A stretch of 64,000 nucleotides of DNA, taken from the NCBI GenBank assembly GCA_031769625.1, contig JAUIMM010000637.1, positions 4,040,501 to 4,104,500 on the forward strand, read 5' to 3'. Numbering within the stretch: position 1 is the stretch's first letter; every line of letters starts with the position of its first letter. Shown here in pieces: positions 10,739-22,517 of the stretch. The stretch comes from Taudactylus pleione. Taxonomy: Eukaryota; Chordata; Amphibia; Anura; Myobatrachidae. The position numbers and the translations under genes were made by a program. The notes below the pieces were generated by a model, which did no database searches, was not told where the DNA came from, and saw only the letters and a program-made list of their open reading frames with translations.

Positions 10739-11997
10739 AGCAAAGGTTACCGCCTTTCAGCATTCTGCATATCACTGTTACACCTGTGATATCCCTGTGT
10801 CATATGCAACTTGTTGTTCTATCTCATTCAAAAAATCTAAGAACTGGTTAAGCTGTACCACCTGTGGACTAAACTCCACCAGCACCAACAACTGCATTAC
10901 ATATTTATCACCACATGTACCTTGGCCCAAGTGCATTATATCCAGGTTTAACTTTCTATCTGGAGGACTACTGTTCCCAGCATGTCCACTTTCATTTCAT
11001 ATTGATAGTCACATTCACTGTAACAAGTTGTGTCACCCAGTACACTATCACCGCTTACTCTGCTAACACCTTCCTCTATGGAGGACGGAGCTAAAGACAC
11101 GGGGAGATGGTCCGCATGCGTAGTAGCGCATGTGGGTCGAAGGTCGTGCTGTGACATGACTTCGGCACTATAGGGTACCGTCAGCAGAGAAGAGGAGACT
11201 GCTACTCAAACACATGGCACTATTCACACCTCCCCTGCTTCTCACAATAGGCCCTTGGTCATCTTCAGCCACAGGCCCATGTGACCCTTAATCCGGCCCT
11301 GAGTGAAAGTAACAGATTACTTTTATTATCTGTGCAGATTCCGTCTCTATATTCTCTGCTTCAATGTGATGGGAGCAACAGGACGAGGATCAAAATGATC
11401 AGTTTAGGTAATAGTCACTCAAAACAGCCCAAGAGCAGCAAAAAGTATACAGTAATTAATGCTACAAACTCTGTAGAAGTCGATGTTTATGTCTGACATC
11501 CTACTCTTTGTTCATCTATATCCCACAAAGTCGCCCTTGTTATCCTCCCCATAACTAGTAAAGAAGAGATCTATTATAAGGCCGGGTGCAAAAAATAACA
11601 TCCTTGTTTGGCTCAATGTTTTTGCATGACAGCAAAACTACACACGCACATATAAAGATGTTTCCAAGAAACCTTTTACATGGACGATGCAAAATAGAAA
11701 ATGAAATGTACTTTTTTTTGCGTCCTCTCCAGGGTGGCCTGTTGTACTAAATCAAGTCACTATGTGAAAATACAGCAAATTAAATCATCTTTGATTAGAC
11801 TTTGTGTAATTTCAGCTTTTTAGCATGAGAAGAGACTGATGAGTGCGGAGCAGCGAGCTTCAGTGAGGTCACTGGATTCTCTCCTTTGCCAATAATGTCA
11901 CAACTTTGTTCACCTTAAAAGGAACATATTCCCTGTTGATGAAACTTATTCTACTTATATTCAGGATTTATGTAAGACTACTGTTATGTGACAGTGG
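10739..11997. other. No gene recognised
   Basis: The copia homology stops abruptly near 10738. Downstream is unassigned DNA with a 138-codon frame (10650-11066) lacking any domain. A short Pu/Py patch near 11080-11160 has many CpGs (catgcgtagtagcgcatg). Confidence 0.45.
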
Positions 11998-12174
11998 TGT
12001 CTATGTACTAAGCCTTGGAGAGAGACAAAGTGGATGGAGGTAAAGTACAAACCAATCAGCTCCAAACTGTCACTTTACAGGCTGTGTTTAAAAAACATGA
12101 CAGTTAGGAGCTGATTGGTTGGTACTTTATCTCCATCCACTTTATCTATCTCCAAGGCTTACGATATATACCCC
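11998..12174. mobile_element. Hairpin MITE, family 2
   Basis: It begins tctatgtactaagccttgg and its halves are inverted complements around aaccaatcagctcc/ggagctgattggtt. The right terminus is damaged (acgatatatacccc). Other copies lie at 24177, 28678, 45424, 50879 and 52112. Confidence 0.85.
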
Positions 12175-12497
12175 AGAGATCCTAAATTCTTTAAACCTTT
12201 AGAATGTAAGCTCTTACGAGCAGGGCCCTCTACCCTCTTGTGCTTCTCCTTACTTTCATCTACTTCTTACTCCCCACTAGGGCACCTAACACTTGGTTGC
12301 TTAAGCTCTGCCGCTTATCTGGGTGTTGTGGTCGCTAATGTAGCAATATATATTATCCATGTCCTTGTCCTGTATTGTATTGTACTGTAAGTCTTTAGTC
12401 ATGTATTTGTTTATATATTTTGTAAGGCGCTGCTTTACACTTGTGGCGCCATATAAATAAAATATAATAATAATAATAATAGTAATAATAATAATAA
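12175..12497 (+). repeat. L2-type LINE 3' tail
   Basis: The text runs through gtaagctcttacgagcaggg to ggcgccatataaataaa and then a (TAA)n tail. This is the usual 3' terminus of L2/CR1-type LINEs and the SINEs that borrow it. The body of the LINE is absent. Confidence 0.8.
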
Positions 12498-12608
12498 ATT
12501 AATTTCTACAGTCAACCAGAAAAACCGAGGGGTTGACTAACATTAAAAAGTTGGACCTCCACTTATTTTTGTTTATTCAATTTAATTAATTGGTCTTACA
12601 TTTTTGCT
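12498..12608. other. Short spacer, nothing seen
   Basis: AT-rich spacer between the L2 tail and the next MITE. Confidence 0.4.
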
Positions 12609-12910
12609 GCTATCCATTATGCGACTTGAAAATCTGAACGTCTAGCGTTCAGTCCTCCAGGTCGCCGGGTGGGGTGCCCGCACTGAACGGCGTTCACTGA
12701 ACGTCATTCAGTGCAGGAGACCGACCTCCCTTATCTGATAACATGTGGAACCTGACGAGCGTCGTCAGGTTGACCAGCATGTTCGGCAGATAGTCGGGGT
12801 CGGCAAGGACCCATCGTGCACGCGCATCGCTGGTCCTTGCCGGCTATCCATTACTCGACTTTGTGAACATTACTCGGATTGTTCAAAAAGTTGTGTAATG
12901 GATAGGCCCC
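12609..12910. mobile_element. MITE made of internal hairpins
   Basis: The left end gctatccattatgcgactt is the inverted counterpart of the right end (gttgtgtaatggatagg). Inside are at least three separate stem-loops: gcactgaa/ttcagtgc (12680-12714), aacctgacga/tcgtcaggtt (12749-12771) and ggcaaggacc/ggtccttgcc (12802-12841). The body is GC- and CpG-rich compared with its flanks. It is non-coding. Confidence 0.75.
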
Positions 12911-13020
12911 TTTAGTGTATTGCATTGGATATGGCAACGTGAGAATGTTTGCTACAATATATATCGACTGAAATGATACATGTCGTTGAAACCTCCAGCT
13001 CTGAAGTACATAGGTTAGAT

Positions 13021-13167
13021 CAGGGGTAGGCAACGTGTGGCACTTCTGCTGCAGTGGAACTACATGTCCCAGCATGCCCTGCAGCAGTTTAGCTCTGTTA
13101 GTGCATGCTAAAACTGTGACAGGCATGCTGGGATGTGTAGTTCCGCAGCAGCTGGAGTGCCGGATGT
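13021..13167. mobile_element. hAT-type MITE fragment
   Basis: It begins caggggtaggcaac, a start typical of Charlie-like hAT MITEs. The interior is palindromic (tcccagcatgcc ... ggcatgctggga). The right end stops at ctggagtgccgg without the expected complement of the left terminus, so it is truncated. Confidence 0.75.
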
Positions 13168-13604
13168 TAAAATAACTATTTTCCTCCCCCACTAGCAGCA
13201 GAATGTTGATAAGAGTAAAATGCAGATTATTGTCAATGGGTGGTTGTTAAAAATGTTCTAATAGAATTTTGTTTGCTCTTCCGCCATTGAGGGATTGAAA
13301 ATGACTCAGACATGAAAATACCACTTTAATTTTTCTATAGTGTTGTCTGGTACATTTTGTTTCATACTACGATGGGAATTATGCCAACGTGCTAATAAAA
13401 TTTCCTGGTACATTTCAGAGCTGAATAGGTACAATTATAAATACATGATTATAGGTTCTAGCAAGACATGATTTATGAGCATGCTATTATACTAACACTG
13501 CAGCTTAAATAATCACCTTCCAGAAGGAGAACAAGTGGATGGACTTGATGCACTTTAGGCTTGTAATATAAATTAGATACTGAGAATTATATCAATCACA
13601 CAGA
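13168..13604. other. No gene recognised
   Basis: AT-rich DNA with no frame of interest and no repeat structure that I can see. Confidence 0.45.
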
Positions 13605-13890
13605 GCCATGCTTGCCTTACAAGACTTCCTATTGAAGCAGGTAGGATGGGGAGATTTAATGGGGAATTCGCGAGTCCGTAGAGAGGGGGTGGGGCTAAAT
13701 GACACACGTCGTTTATCACCACTCCCTCCTCATAAACCGTGGACTTTTCTGGGGAAAGGGGCGGGCTTAGTTACATCAAAAGTATTGCCCCGCCCTCCGT
13801 ACCTGCAGCAGGCTACTCCCGGACATTCTCTTGCAGCACCCGGTCCTGTAATAGAAGACTAGCTGACAGTGCAGACTCTCCTGTCTCCGG
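13605..13890. repeat. Dispersed GC-rich repeat (family G)
   Basis: The block aggatggggagattta...gtccgtagagag...ggggctaaatg parallels 27970-28030 and 5050-5110. The overlapping frames of about 85 codons are inside the repeat and are not genes. Confidence 0.6.
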
Positions 13891-13899
13891 GGGCAGCCC

Positions 13900-14012
13900 A
13901 GCATCTCTGATGGGCTCTTATATTGTTCATACTGTTCTGTTTATGTACTTTGTAAGGCACTGCAGACTCCATGTGGCACCTATAAATAAAGGATAATAAT
14001 AACAATAATATA
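13900..14012 (+). repeat. L2-type tail
   Basis: The text tttgtaaggcactgcagact...cctataaataaagg followed by a (TAA)n-like tail is a diverged L2 3' terminus. It abuts the hAT relic at 14018. Confidence 0.7.
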
Positions 14013-14017
14013 TAAAG

Positions 14018-14718
14018 TAGAGATGTGCGCTGATCCCCGTGTTTTGGTTTTGTTTCTAATTCATCATCTGGTTTTGGTTTTAGTTTTGCCAAAACCACCC
14101 TCAAGTGTTTTTTTTTTTTTTGGTTTTGGTTATGGATCTGGATTAAAAAAGAAAAATAGATACAAACAGCTAAAATCATGTAATTTGGTCCTGTTTTTTG
14201 TTCCTACAATATTATTAACCTTAATAACATTAACTTCCAGTCAATTTTGACCTCCTCACAGCTCACAATATTGTTTTCAGTTTTCACCCACTTGGCCTAA
14301 GGACAGCACAGGTCAATTTGCTCACAAGAAGCTCTTTGCACCTCTTAAGATCTGTGTCAGTTGGAAAGAAAGACATTACGTAGAACTTACACCTAGGATC
14401 AAGCAAGGTTACCAAAATGTAGTGATCCAATTGCAAGATCTTGACAACTCTTTGGTCCTGGTGAAGGGAATAAAGACCTTGTTTCATCTCCTCCTTCAGT
14501 TTCTCTAGCTGCTTTTCCACTAGTTTAACTAACGGAATAACCTGACTCAGGCTGGCAGTGTCAGAACTCACTTCATTGGTTACTATTTGGAATAGTTTCA
14601 GTATTTTGCATAAAATGAAGAGTATTCTCCACTGTGTTAGAGTAAGGTAAATCCTCCTCCTCTCCCTATTTCATGGCTTGTAATGTAGGTTTGGATTACT
14701 TTTTGCTGTTCCTCCATC
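14018..14718 (-). pseudogene. Old hAT relic C, internally deleted
   Basis: The terminus tagagatgtgc at 14018 resembles the hAT ends elsewhere. The next 260 bp match, in inverted orientation, the 3' non-coding end of the intact hAT (gttttgccaaaacc, then ttattaaccttaataac). Then comes minus-strand coding text, SSDTASLSQVIPLVKLVEKQ (14510-14571), similar to residues about 733-752 of the intact transposase. The hATC block is missing, as is everything upstream of the RNase H insertion region. It is a different, older subfamily than copies A and B and cannot encode a transposase. Confidence 0.85.
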
Positions 14719-16924
14719 ATCTCTGATGATGCTGGGCTGCCCCCAGAGTTATGTTATTGGGATCCCCTGTAAGACCCCATCACCTTTATTTAGGCCAAGC
14801 CACTTTTCAGACTGGCACACCTCTGGGTGCGGGGTGTATCCAGAGCGCGCCCAGCATGTCAATCAGACTCGGCTGGTGACACCTCTGGCTGGTGCACCAC
14901 TGTCATATGCAACAAGTTTTAAATCTCATTGCATACGATAAAACTCATTGATAAATGGGCCCCTAAGAGCTAATTCCAGGACACAAAATGCCTGGGAGCT
15001 GCTGTAAATTGATAGGGATGCAATCCATGGAACTTATCAGTAAATGTCTTTTAATGAATGAACACAACAAAGAATAATTTATATGTTTGTTAGAGAGCGT
15101 TTCACATCTAGGAGGTAATACAAAAGCACAATAAAAAAATCCCAAATATCAGTGTATAACTTCAAGAGAAGACCAACAAAAGGGCAGGAGGGAAGTTACA
15201 ACCTTGAACGCTCTCATTTTACCCATATAAGGGCCTCATACTTACATATTCGTACTAACCACATTGCTCCGAGAAGACTTCATTAGGTTGAAAAGCCTAA
15301 GAATCTAATTATGTAATTATTATCCAATAAAGTATGAAATATAAATCAATATGAATCATAAAACAGAACAAAGCTCTACAAACCTATCTCCTGGTAAGTT
15401 GGGTTCATACAGGATTTGAACTATGTAACAATATGTCTTGTGAAACGTGAAACCTGATTGATTGCTCTGGGCTACACATCCATTCCTGCACAGTTACCAT
15501 CGATACGTTTTAAACACCAATTATTTTACAATAAACTGCAATGACATTTCTACATATCTGTTAGATCCCATAGAGACCCTTACTACATGCCAAGTTTATT
15601 ATTGCATAGAAACAAGTGGATGATATTTATTCCCCTGAGCCCCCAGTGACCACTCTAAAATAACACCCATAATATATTTAAGGTTACAATGTGGCCAACA
15701 AGTTACTGGCCTGTTTGGCAAAGATAGGCAATGCCAATGTCATTAGTAGGGCAGAAACACAGCGATAAGATAGCCTCTACTGTAATTTTTCCCCAGAAAC
15801 TGGGAACTTTAATTATAATCCATAATAGCAAATATCTATTTGGTAGAAGAGAAAAGAGGAATCTTCTCCAACTGATATGAAAGCCTGGTATGTGCCAGTA
15901 AGAAGAATATAGCATGGGCATAGGCGGCTGCAATGGCAACTGTTCATGCTTTCCAATCCCGTCTCTTACTTGTAGGGCAATTCCTTAAAGAAATGTCATA
16001 AAAGCTCTGCTAATTTAGCCTTAGCCCCCTTTCATGAACTGCATCTCAATAGCCACAAACAGATTAACAAGGCATTTATAATTAAGGTTTAAGGGATTCC
16101 AGACGACGTAAACCAGTTTCAGCCTGAGAAGAATGATCCCCACGGTGTGTGCTGGGAAGGATTTAGCCTCCTATTGTCCTGCTCTCTGTATGAGAGTAAA
16201 TATCCAATTTCTCTAAAACTGTAGCGAGTGGCAAAGAGCCGTCCCCCCTGTATTGTGATACTCTGATTACACCAACATCTTCTCCAAAGAATATTCAGGG
16301 TCGCACTAATGCGAGATGTGAGCAGGAATATTTTAAGCGCATGATATGCATAAAACTGCTGGAGGCTCCATGTAGCTGGAGAGATATTTTCTTTCTCTTT
16401 CGTTTTACGGGCAAAAGCTTGAAAACCTGGCAAATCTCTTTAAGTGGTGTTTTCTTGCGCTTCATACAGACCCCTTTTTTCCAGTATTAGAATTAACAGA
16501 CCAGGAGGACTTAATTGATATATTATGGGGTGGAAGCAAATCCAAATGTGGACCATGGATATCTGCAAACTGCCTTTGTGCCATAGAAAGCAATCGCAGG
16601 CTGCGCACGTGCTGCACCATGCATACACACACACAAGGATTGAAAGTGCGGAAGGCTTGATCTGTCCGTCCACTGATCACTCTTTCTGTAAAAAAATGAC
16701 GTCTTTGGGCAGCAACTGGGTGAAGACATTTGCTGAGAACAAATCATTTTCTTTGCTTAATTATATTTGTGGGGGGTCAATTAAGCATGGGTCACAAAGT
16801 GATACCCAAGTCACCTTCCCAACCACATTTGTTGGTTTACATGATTAAATAACTCATATATAACTCCTGTAAACAAAAGCACCAAACCTTTGGGTTCTGT
16901 CATCCAGCTGTGTATTGAGTATTA
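14719..16924. other. No gene recognised
   Basis: About 2.2 kb of mostly unique-looking DNA. Frames of up to 107 codons near 16119-16848 overlap on both strands without domains. I see no splice-flanked conserved exon, but a short exon could not be excluded by eye. Confidence 0.45.
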
Positions 16925-17051
16925 CGGCTGCTGCAGCAATGTTTATAAACCTTGTCCATGTCTTGCAATATTTTGTACTGTAAGTCATTTTTTTCTTGTA
17001 TTGTTCATACTGTTTCTGTTTATGTACTTTGTAAGGTGCTGCGGACCCCAT
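16925..17051 (+). repeat. L2-type tail, truncated
   Basis: The text tgttcatactgtttctgttt...actttgtaaggtgctgcgg matches 13920-13975. It is cut off before the ATAAATAAA end and runs straight into the hAT relic D. Confidence 0.65.
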
Positions 17052-18220
17052 GGTTTTAATTCATTATCTGGTTTTGGTTTTAGTTTTGCCAAAATCACCC
17101 TCAAGTGTTATGGTTTTGGGTCTGGATTAAAAATGAAAAATAGATAAAAACAGCTAAAATCAGGTAATTTGGTCCTGTTTTTGTTCCTACAATATTATTA
17201 ACCTTAATAAAATTAATTTCTTGTCAGTTTTGACCACCTCACAGCTCACAATATTGTTTTCAGTTTTCACCCATTTGGCCTGCAGACAGCACAGGAAAAT
17301 AGAGATGAAGTATTTAGTGGAAGCCAGGTAAAGCATTGATTGATTGATTAATTAAAGTGTTAATATAACTATAAAAGAAATCAGGATCCAAAATGGATGG
17401 TATTGTAAAATACAAAACAACATGAATGTCCCACTGCCTGTCAAACACACACAATTTTGGCAAAACCCATAATGAAATGTGGTGCATGATGGAATTGTGC
17501 TATGTGCCTCTTGAGCTGAAAATTTGCTCACAAGAAGCTCTTTGCTTCTCTTAAGATATGTGTCAGTTGGAAAGAAAGACATTATGTAGGACTTAAACCT
17601 AGGATCAAGCAAGGTTGCCAAAATGTAGTGATCCAATTGCAAGATCTTGACAACCCTTTGGTCCTGGTGAAGGGAATAAAGACCTTGTTCTACAAGCTTA
17701 ACATATTTAGCAGAATCAATTTGTTTCATCTCCTCCTTCAGTTTCTCTAGCTGCTTTTCCACTAGTTTAACTAACGGAATAACCTGACTCAGGCTGGCAG
17801 TGTCTGAACTCACTTCATTGGTTACTATTTGAAATAGTTTCAGTATTTTGCATAAAATGGAGAGTATTTTCCACTGTGTTAGAGTAAGGTACATTCCTAC
17901 TCCTCTCCCTATGTCATGGCTTGTAGTGTAGGTTTGGATGACTTTTTGCTGGTCTTCCAGTAGTTGAAGCATATAAGGGTGTAATTCCACCTGGTCACTA
18001 CCTCTTGCTTCAGTTGGCTTTACATGCAGTTGCTGAATGCCGACAATGCGGAAAAATTTTCCAAGCCACAGACAGTATCTCCTGCACGCACCTGTCATTT
18101 AAAAAAAAAATTCTTACCCACCATGTTTATTGTATGTGCTAAACATGGAACGTGTAAAAAATCACCAAGTTGAGTTGTAATGCTCATATAATGTTACATG
18201 AGTTATCAGAAATTAGAAAT
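17052..18220 (-). pseudogene. Old hAT relic D, internally deleted
   Basis: This minus-strand relative of relic C, roughly 93% similar by eye, extends further. Reading on the minus strand from 18215 there is an SDN motif (second catalytic Asp region), a degraded CxxH region, text matching VQEMLWVARKISGHFRHSA with frameshifts, and an open frame of 248 codons (17352-18098) through SSDTASLSQVIPL and LDPRFKSYIMSFFP. The hATC dimerisation block is absent and the terminus is lost at 17052. It keeps about 230 bp (17295-17525) and a 36-bp coding piece that relic C lacks. Confidence 0.85.
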
Positions 18221-18896
18221 CCTGAGGAGAGTGCTAGCGGGGTAAGCCATTTTGCTATCACTGTTTTTTCAACATTTGACACCAGCATTGCTGGTTTGCA
18301 CTGTCATAAGGTACGTACCCAGCTTTAGGCAGGAAAAATATATTGTCATTATAACACTTTACTTTTGTTATTAACACAAATAATTACATTATTATTTGAT
18401 ATTATAAAAATTACACTATAGGGATCATTGCTCCCCTTTAACAAGCACTCTGTGTGCCTGATTCAGAGGTGGACACAGAGGCGCCTGCAGCTGCATCTAC
18501 TGGCTGTTGTCTATCTGCCACTTTATCCAAAATATTCTGCAAAGTCCATCTCTTGTGTAAACCCAGCATCCAAATGTGCAAGGTCTGATATGCCCACTGT
18601 CAGCATCCGTACATGCAGTAATACCGATTGGTGCTTCCTTAGATGCCACTATTGGTCACACCATCAAAAATTGCACCAGTCCTATGGCAGGTGCAGTCTC
18701 TCTATACGAGTATGGCCCACTATGTAAGCGGTTGGGCATCTGCATATGCAAACACTTTCACTGACACACTGGCGACATTCCCATAACACACCAATAAGAT
18801 GACCCCATCTCTGTGCATTTGCTAAGACATCTCCCTGTCAACGCTAAGGAATGCCCACTACATTTTCAATACAATTCTCCCTGCATGTGTCTGAAA
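18221..18896. other. No gene recognised; possible MITE end
   Basis: The text gtgcctgattcagaggtgg at 18456 resembles a gggcctgattcag terminus, so a decayed element may start there. The partner end is not clear. Confidence 0.4.
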
Positions 18897-19512
18897 TAGA
18901 GATGTGCATAAGCCCACGTGTTTAGGTTTTGGCAAAACCACCATCAAGGGTTCGGATTCGGTTTTGGTTTTCTTTAAAATTGAAAAAAACAGCTGAAATC
19001 ATGTATTTTGGACCTGTTTGCATACAATCCAAAACCTAAGATTTGGAATTTAAATCCTAGTTCCGAACTCACAGCAGACCCTGAGCCGGGGCTCAGTTCT
19101 ACTTGGAACCCCAAAAGTGATCCGAGCCAGGACTCAGTTCTACACGAAACTCCAAAAGGGATCCGAGCCGAGACTCAGTTCTACTCGGAAACCCCAAAAG
19201 TGATCTGAGCCTGGACTCAGTACTACTCAGAACCCCAAAAGTGATCTGAGCCTGGACTCAGTTCTACTCAGAACCCCAAAAGGGATCCGAGACTCAGTTC
19301 TACTCGGAACCCCAAAAGTGATCCGACCCTGGACTCAGTTCTACTCGGAACCCCAAAAGTGATCCGAGCCTAGACTCAGTTCTACTCGGAACCCCAAAAG
19401 TGATCCGAGCCTGGACTCAGTTCTACTCGGAACCCCAAAAGTGATCCGAGCCTGGACTCAGTTCTACTCGGAACCCCAAAAGTGATCAAGAAAACCAAAC
19501 CGCATAGCTCTA
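18897..19512. mobile_element. Non-autonomous hAT with internal minisatellite
   Basis: The left end tagagatgtgc and right end gctcta are flanked by gtctgaaa (18889-18896) and gcctgaaa (19513-19520), an 8-bp duplication with one mismatch. The left 130 bp carry the palindrome ggttttggcaaaacc (18925-18939), identical to that in the 3' ends of hAT copies A and B, and an acagctgaaatcatgtattttgg segment related to relics C and D. The middle is a 41-bp tandem array. It has no transposase. Confidence 0.88.
19079..19488. repeat. 41-bp minisatellite, ten units
   Basis: The unit contains ggaaccccaaaagtgatccg and agcctggactcagttctact. Ten copies of the (g/a)ctcagt core can be counted. The left units are more diverged and one near 19285 is shortened; the last four are almost identical. 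It lies inside the hAT element at 18897-19512. Confidence 0.93.
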
Positions 19513-19520
19513 GCCTGAAA

Positions 19521-20223
19521 TAATAACTGCGACTCTATACTGACACAATCGGGATACATGCGTGGTGCGACTTTAAAATCATTCGCAGTAGCAAAAATAA
19601 TCGCTCCACTACGTCCGACATTGGCAGCGCGTCCGCCTCAGGCCCAGTGTAAGAGATTGTCACGTCTGTCCCTTTAGTGATTTCCACTTTGTAATCGTTT
19701 TGCTTTTATTTGTGTTTTCCTGGTTCAATGACAACTAAACAGATCTTTAGCTACAAAATGTGGAGCCGTGAAATTCAGATGTTTCTAAGTCTGTAGATGT
19801 AATTCAGTATACTGTTAAATTACATTTTGAATCCGAGCTAATGTCTTTTTTTCCTTGTCCTCAGATTGTGCTGTGTCTTAATTAACCAGATGAAATGCTG
19901 CCTCCTCCATTATCCTCCTGGCTGGTGCCCTCCTGACACTCTGGTCACACATAGCGGCAGACCCCTCAGTACAAAGCAGAGAGGATCATTCACTTTCTCT
20001 TCAGGTCCTCATCTTTTCACACTGAAAGAAGCTTTGTGAACTTCTATAGGGCTCACGCATCAATTGTCATTCAGCCAACACAACTACACAAGCACCCGCA
20101 GCAGGCACAGCATCGTGTATAGTAACATAGCTCTGATGTCTGTTAAGGCCAAAGACTGCCATTATATTTACTGCTGTTATCATGTCCCTGGATCGCAGCT
20201 CTGGACTCTTAGCAGAAGTCTAA
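19521..20223. other. No gene recognised
   Basis: Mixed unique-looking DNA without a domain-bearing frame. Confidence 0.45.
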
Positions 20224-21736
20224 GGGGCAAATTTATCAAATAACATCTATAGGTTTTTATTGGAGCTGCTGTGCTGTTGAAATTATTATTATTATTATTA
20301 CATTTTATTTATAGGGCGCCACAAGTGGTCCTCAGCGCTGTACATACAGTAAATGGTACACAGGACATTACATTACAATACAGTAACCAAAATATAAACA
20401 GAGCATAAGTAACAAATAGCAACACAATTCTCCATACACAATACAGCTGGGAAGGTGAAGGCTGTCAATGAAGTGCTTGAGAAGAAGGCTGTGAGACATT
20501 GGGGAGAAGGACCCTGCTCCTAGGAGCTTACAATCCAGGGGAGAGGGGAAACAGACAGAAGACATGAGGCATGAGTGTGTAGAAGGGGACCTGAGTGCAG
20601 GCAGTAAGTGAGGTAGAGATGACTGAGGCAGGAGGGACAGAGACCTGGTAGCATGGTTATGTGGTGGAAGGGTATGCTTTGATGAACAGTTGGGTTTTCA
20701 GTGCACGTTTGAAGCTCGGCAAGGTCGGGGAGAGCCTGATCGAGTGAGGGAGCTCATTCCAGTGGAGGGGGGGCTGCACGGGCAAAATCTTGGATACGAG
20801 CATGAGATGAAGTGATCAGGGTGGAGGAGGGTAATAGTCATTGGCAGACCGGAGTGGGCGGTAAGGAGTATCTAAGGAGATGAGGATGGAGATATAGGGA
20901 GCAGTAGAGTTAGAGAGGGCCTTGTATGTGAAGGTGAGGAGTTTGAAGAGGAATCTGTAGGGGAATGGGAGCCAGTGCAGGTTTTCTCAGAGGGGAGCAG
21001 CGGAAGTGGAATGGCGGGAGAGGAAGATAAGTCTAGCTGCAGCATTGAGAACATATTGGAGGGGAGCAAGATGACAACGTGGGAGGCCAGTAAGGAGAAG
21101 GTTGAGGTAGTCGAGCGGAGAAATGATTAGTGAATGAATAATCAGTTTGGTAGCATTCTGGGGGAGGAAAGGCCTAATGCGAGCGATGTTGCGTAGCTGG
21201 AACCGACAGGATTGAGCCAGATATCGAATCTGGGGGGTGAAGGAAAGGGTGGAGTCAAGGGTGACACCCAAGCAGCGAAGTTGGGTGACAGGGGAGATGA
21301 TTGTGTTGTCAGATTGGCGAGATTGGTTTGAGTGGAGACTCTATTAGGGGGAAACATTATGAGTTCGGTTTTGTCCATGTTGAGCTTCAGAGAGCGCTCG
21401 GACATCCAGGGAGAGATGGTGGAGAGGCAGCTGGATACCTGAGAGAGGACAGAAGGGGAGGGTTCAGGAGAGGAGAGGTGTAGCATTCTGGAGCTTGACC
21501 CTGGCAGCTAACGTCATCTTGAGATGACGTCAGCCACTGTAGCCTATGGGCTGTAAGAACCTCCTCAGCTAATAAAATGATTGCATTAGTGATAATGATT
21601 GTATTAGTGATAATTTCACTTTTTATACCTAGCAGGGACATTGACCTGTCCCTGCATTTGTTTATTAGTACACCCTAGCGAATCTTGCTTTCGTATTGCT
21701 GTGAATGAATAGCCCGATAATTAATAAATATGCCCC
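20224..21736. mobile_element. Hairpin MITE split by an L2 LINE
   Basis: The left end ggggcaaatttatcaaat (20224) and right end attaataaatatgcccc (21720-21736) are inverted relatives. The original MITE is interrupted from about 20282 to 21486 by an L2 LINE fragment. Its right half holds two clean hairpins: acgtcatct/agatgacgt (21511-21530) and gcagggaca/tgtccctgc (21632-21655). Confidence 0.75.
20282..21486 (-). pseudogene. L2-clade LINE, 5'-truncated
   Basis: On the minus strand it codes for the C-terminal part of an L2-type reverse transcriptase. ISPWMSERSLKLNMDKTEL lies near 21370-21430, GVTLDSTLSFTPQIRYLAQS near 21210-21270, and PLQYVLNAAARLIFLS near 21010-21055, separated by frameshifts. 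The 3' end is ggcgccctataaataaaa followed by a (TAA)n tail at 20282-20300, the usual L2 terminus. The catalytic YxDD region and the endonuclease are missing. Confidence 0.88.
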
Positions 21737-21859
21737 TTAAGCTGAACGCCCTGTTTTAGGTAGTAATATTAAAGTATCTTCACTGACACTGGTATTTGGC
21801 AACTAACATACTGTACGTACCATGGGCACATATAGCTACAATACATACGTACAAAAAGA

Positions 21860-21907
<48 letters not shown>

Positions 21908-22169
21908 ATCTAACAATTGCCTACTGTTCCAGATCACCTGTAACACCCCTTGGAGAGTAGACCATCCTCTTTTATATTCCTACTTGATTAGTTAATCTTA
22001 CATTTTATCCAAGCTATATACATTTGAGGAACATATTCACAGATCTTGAAACATTTTCCTATTATCACCACAAAGACCACACATCTCACAGTAATACAGA
22101 GGTGGGCTGCACAGCGGCACAGTGGTTAGCTTTCCTACCTCAAACGTTTCTATGTTCTCCCTATAGTCC
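21737..22169. repeat. (ATCT)n microsatellite and spacer
   Basis: A tetranucleotide ATCT run occupies about 21858-21907. A short plus-strand SINE-head-like piece (cggcacagtggttagc) lies at 22123-22140 just before the SINE that follows. Confidence 0.8.
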
Positions 22170-22517
22170 AATTTATTTATTTATTACCAGTTATTTATAT
22201 AGAGCACACATATTCCACAGCGCTTCACAGAGGATATTTGACCTATTACATCAGTCCCTGCCCCAGTGGAGCTTACAATCTATATTCCCTACCACATGTA
22301 CACAAACATACACACTAGGGTTAATTTGTGTTGGGAGCCAATTAACCTACCAGCATATTTCTGGAGTGTTGGAGGAAACCGGAGCACCCGGAGGAAACCC
22401 ACGCAAGCACAGGGAGAATATACAAACTCCACACAGTTAGGGCCGTAGTGGGCATCTAACCCATGACCTCAGTGCTGTGAGGCAGTAATGCTAACAATTA
22501 CACCATCTGTGCTGCCC
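22170..22517 (-). repeat. tRNA-headed SINE with L2-like tail
   Basis: On the minus strand it starts gggcagcacagatggtgtaa, has a tRNA-like B-box region (inverse of gggcatctaacccatgacc), a conserved middle (caagcacagggagaatatac inverted) and ends in gctctatataaataactgg plus AT-rich tail. The same architecture is seen at 53417-53735 and 54170-54514. tRNA-derived heads with a LINE-like tail are the V-SINE style of vertebrate SINE. Confidence 0.85.

Noticed and set aside
14719..16924. Host exon near 16119-16848
   Set aside because: Several frames overlap on both strands, none with a recognisable domain or splice-flanked block.
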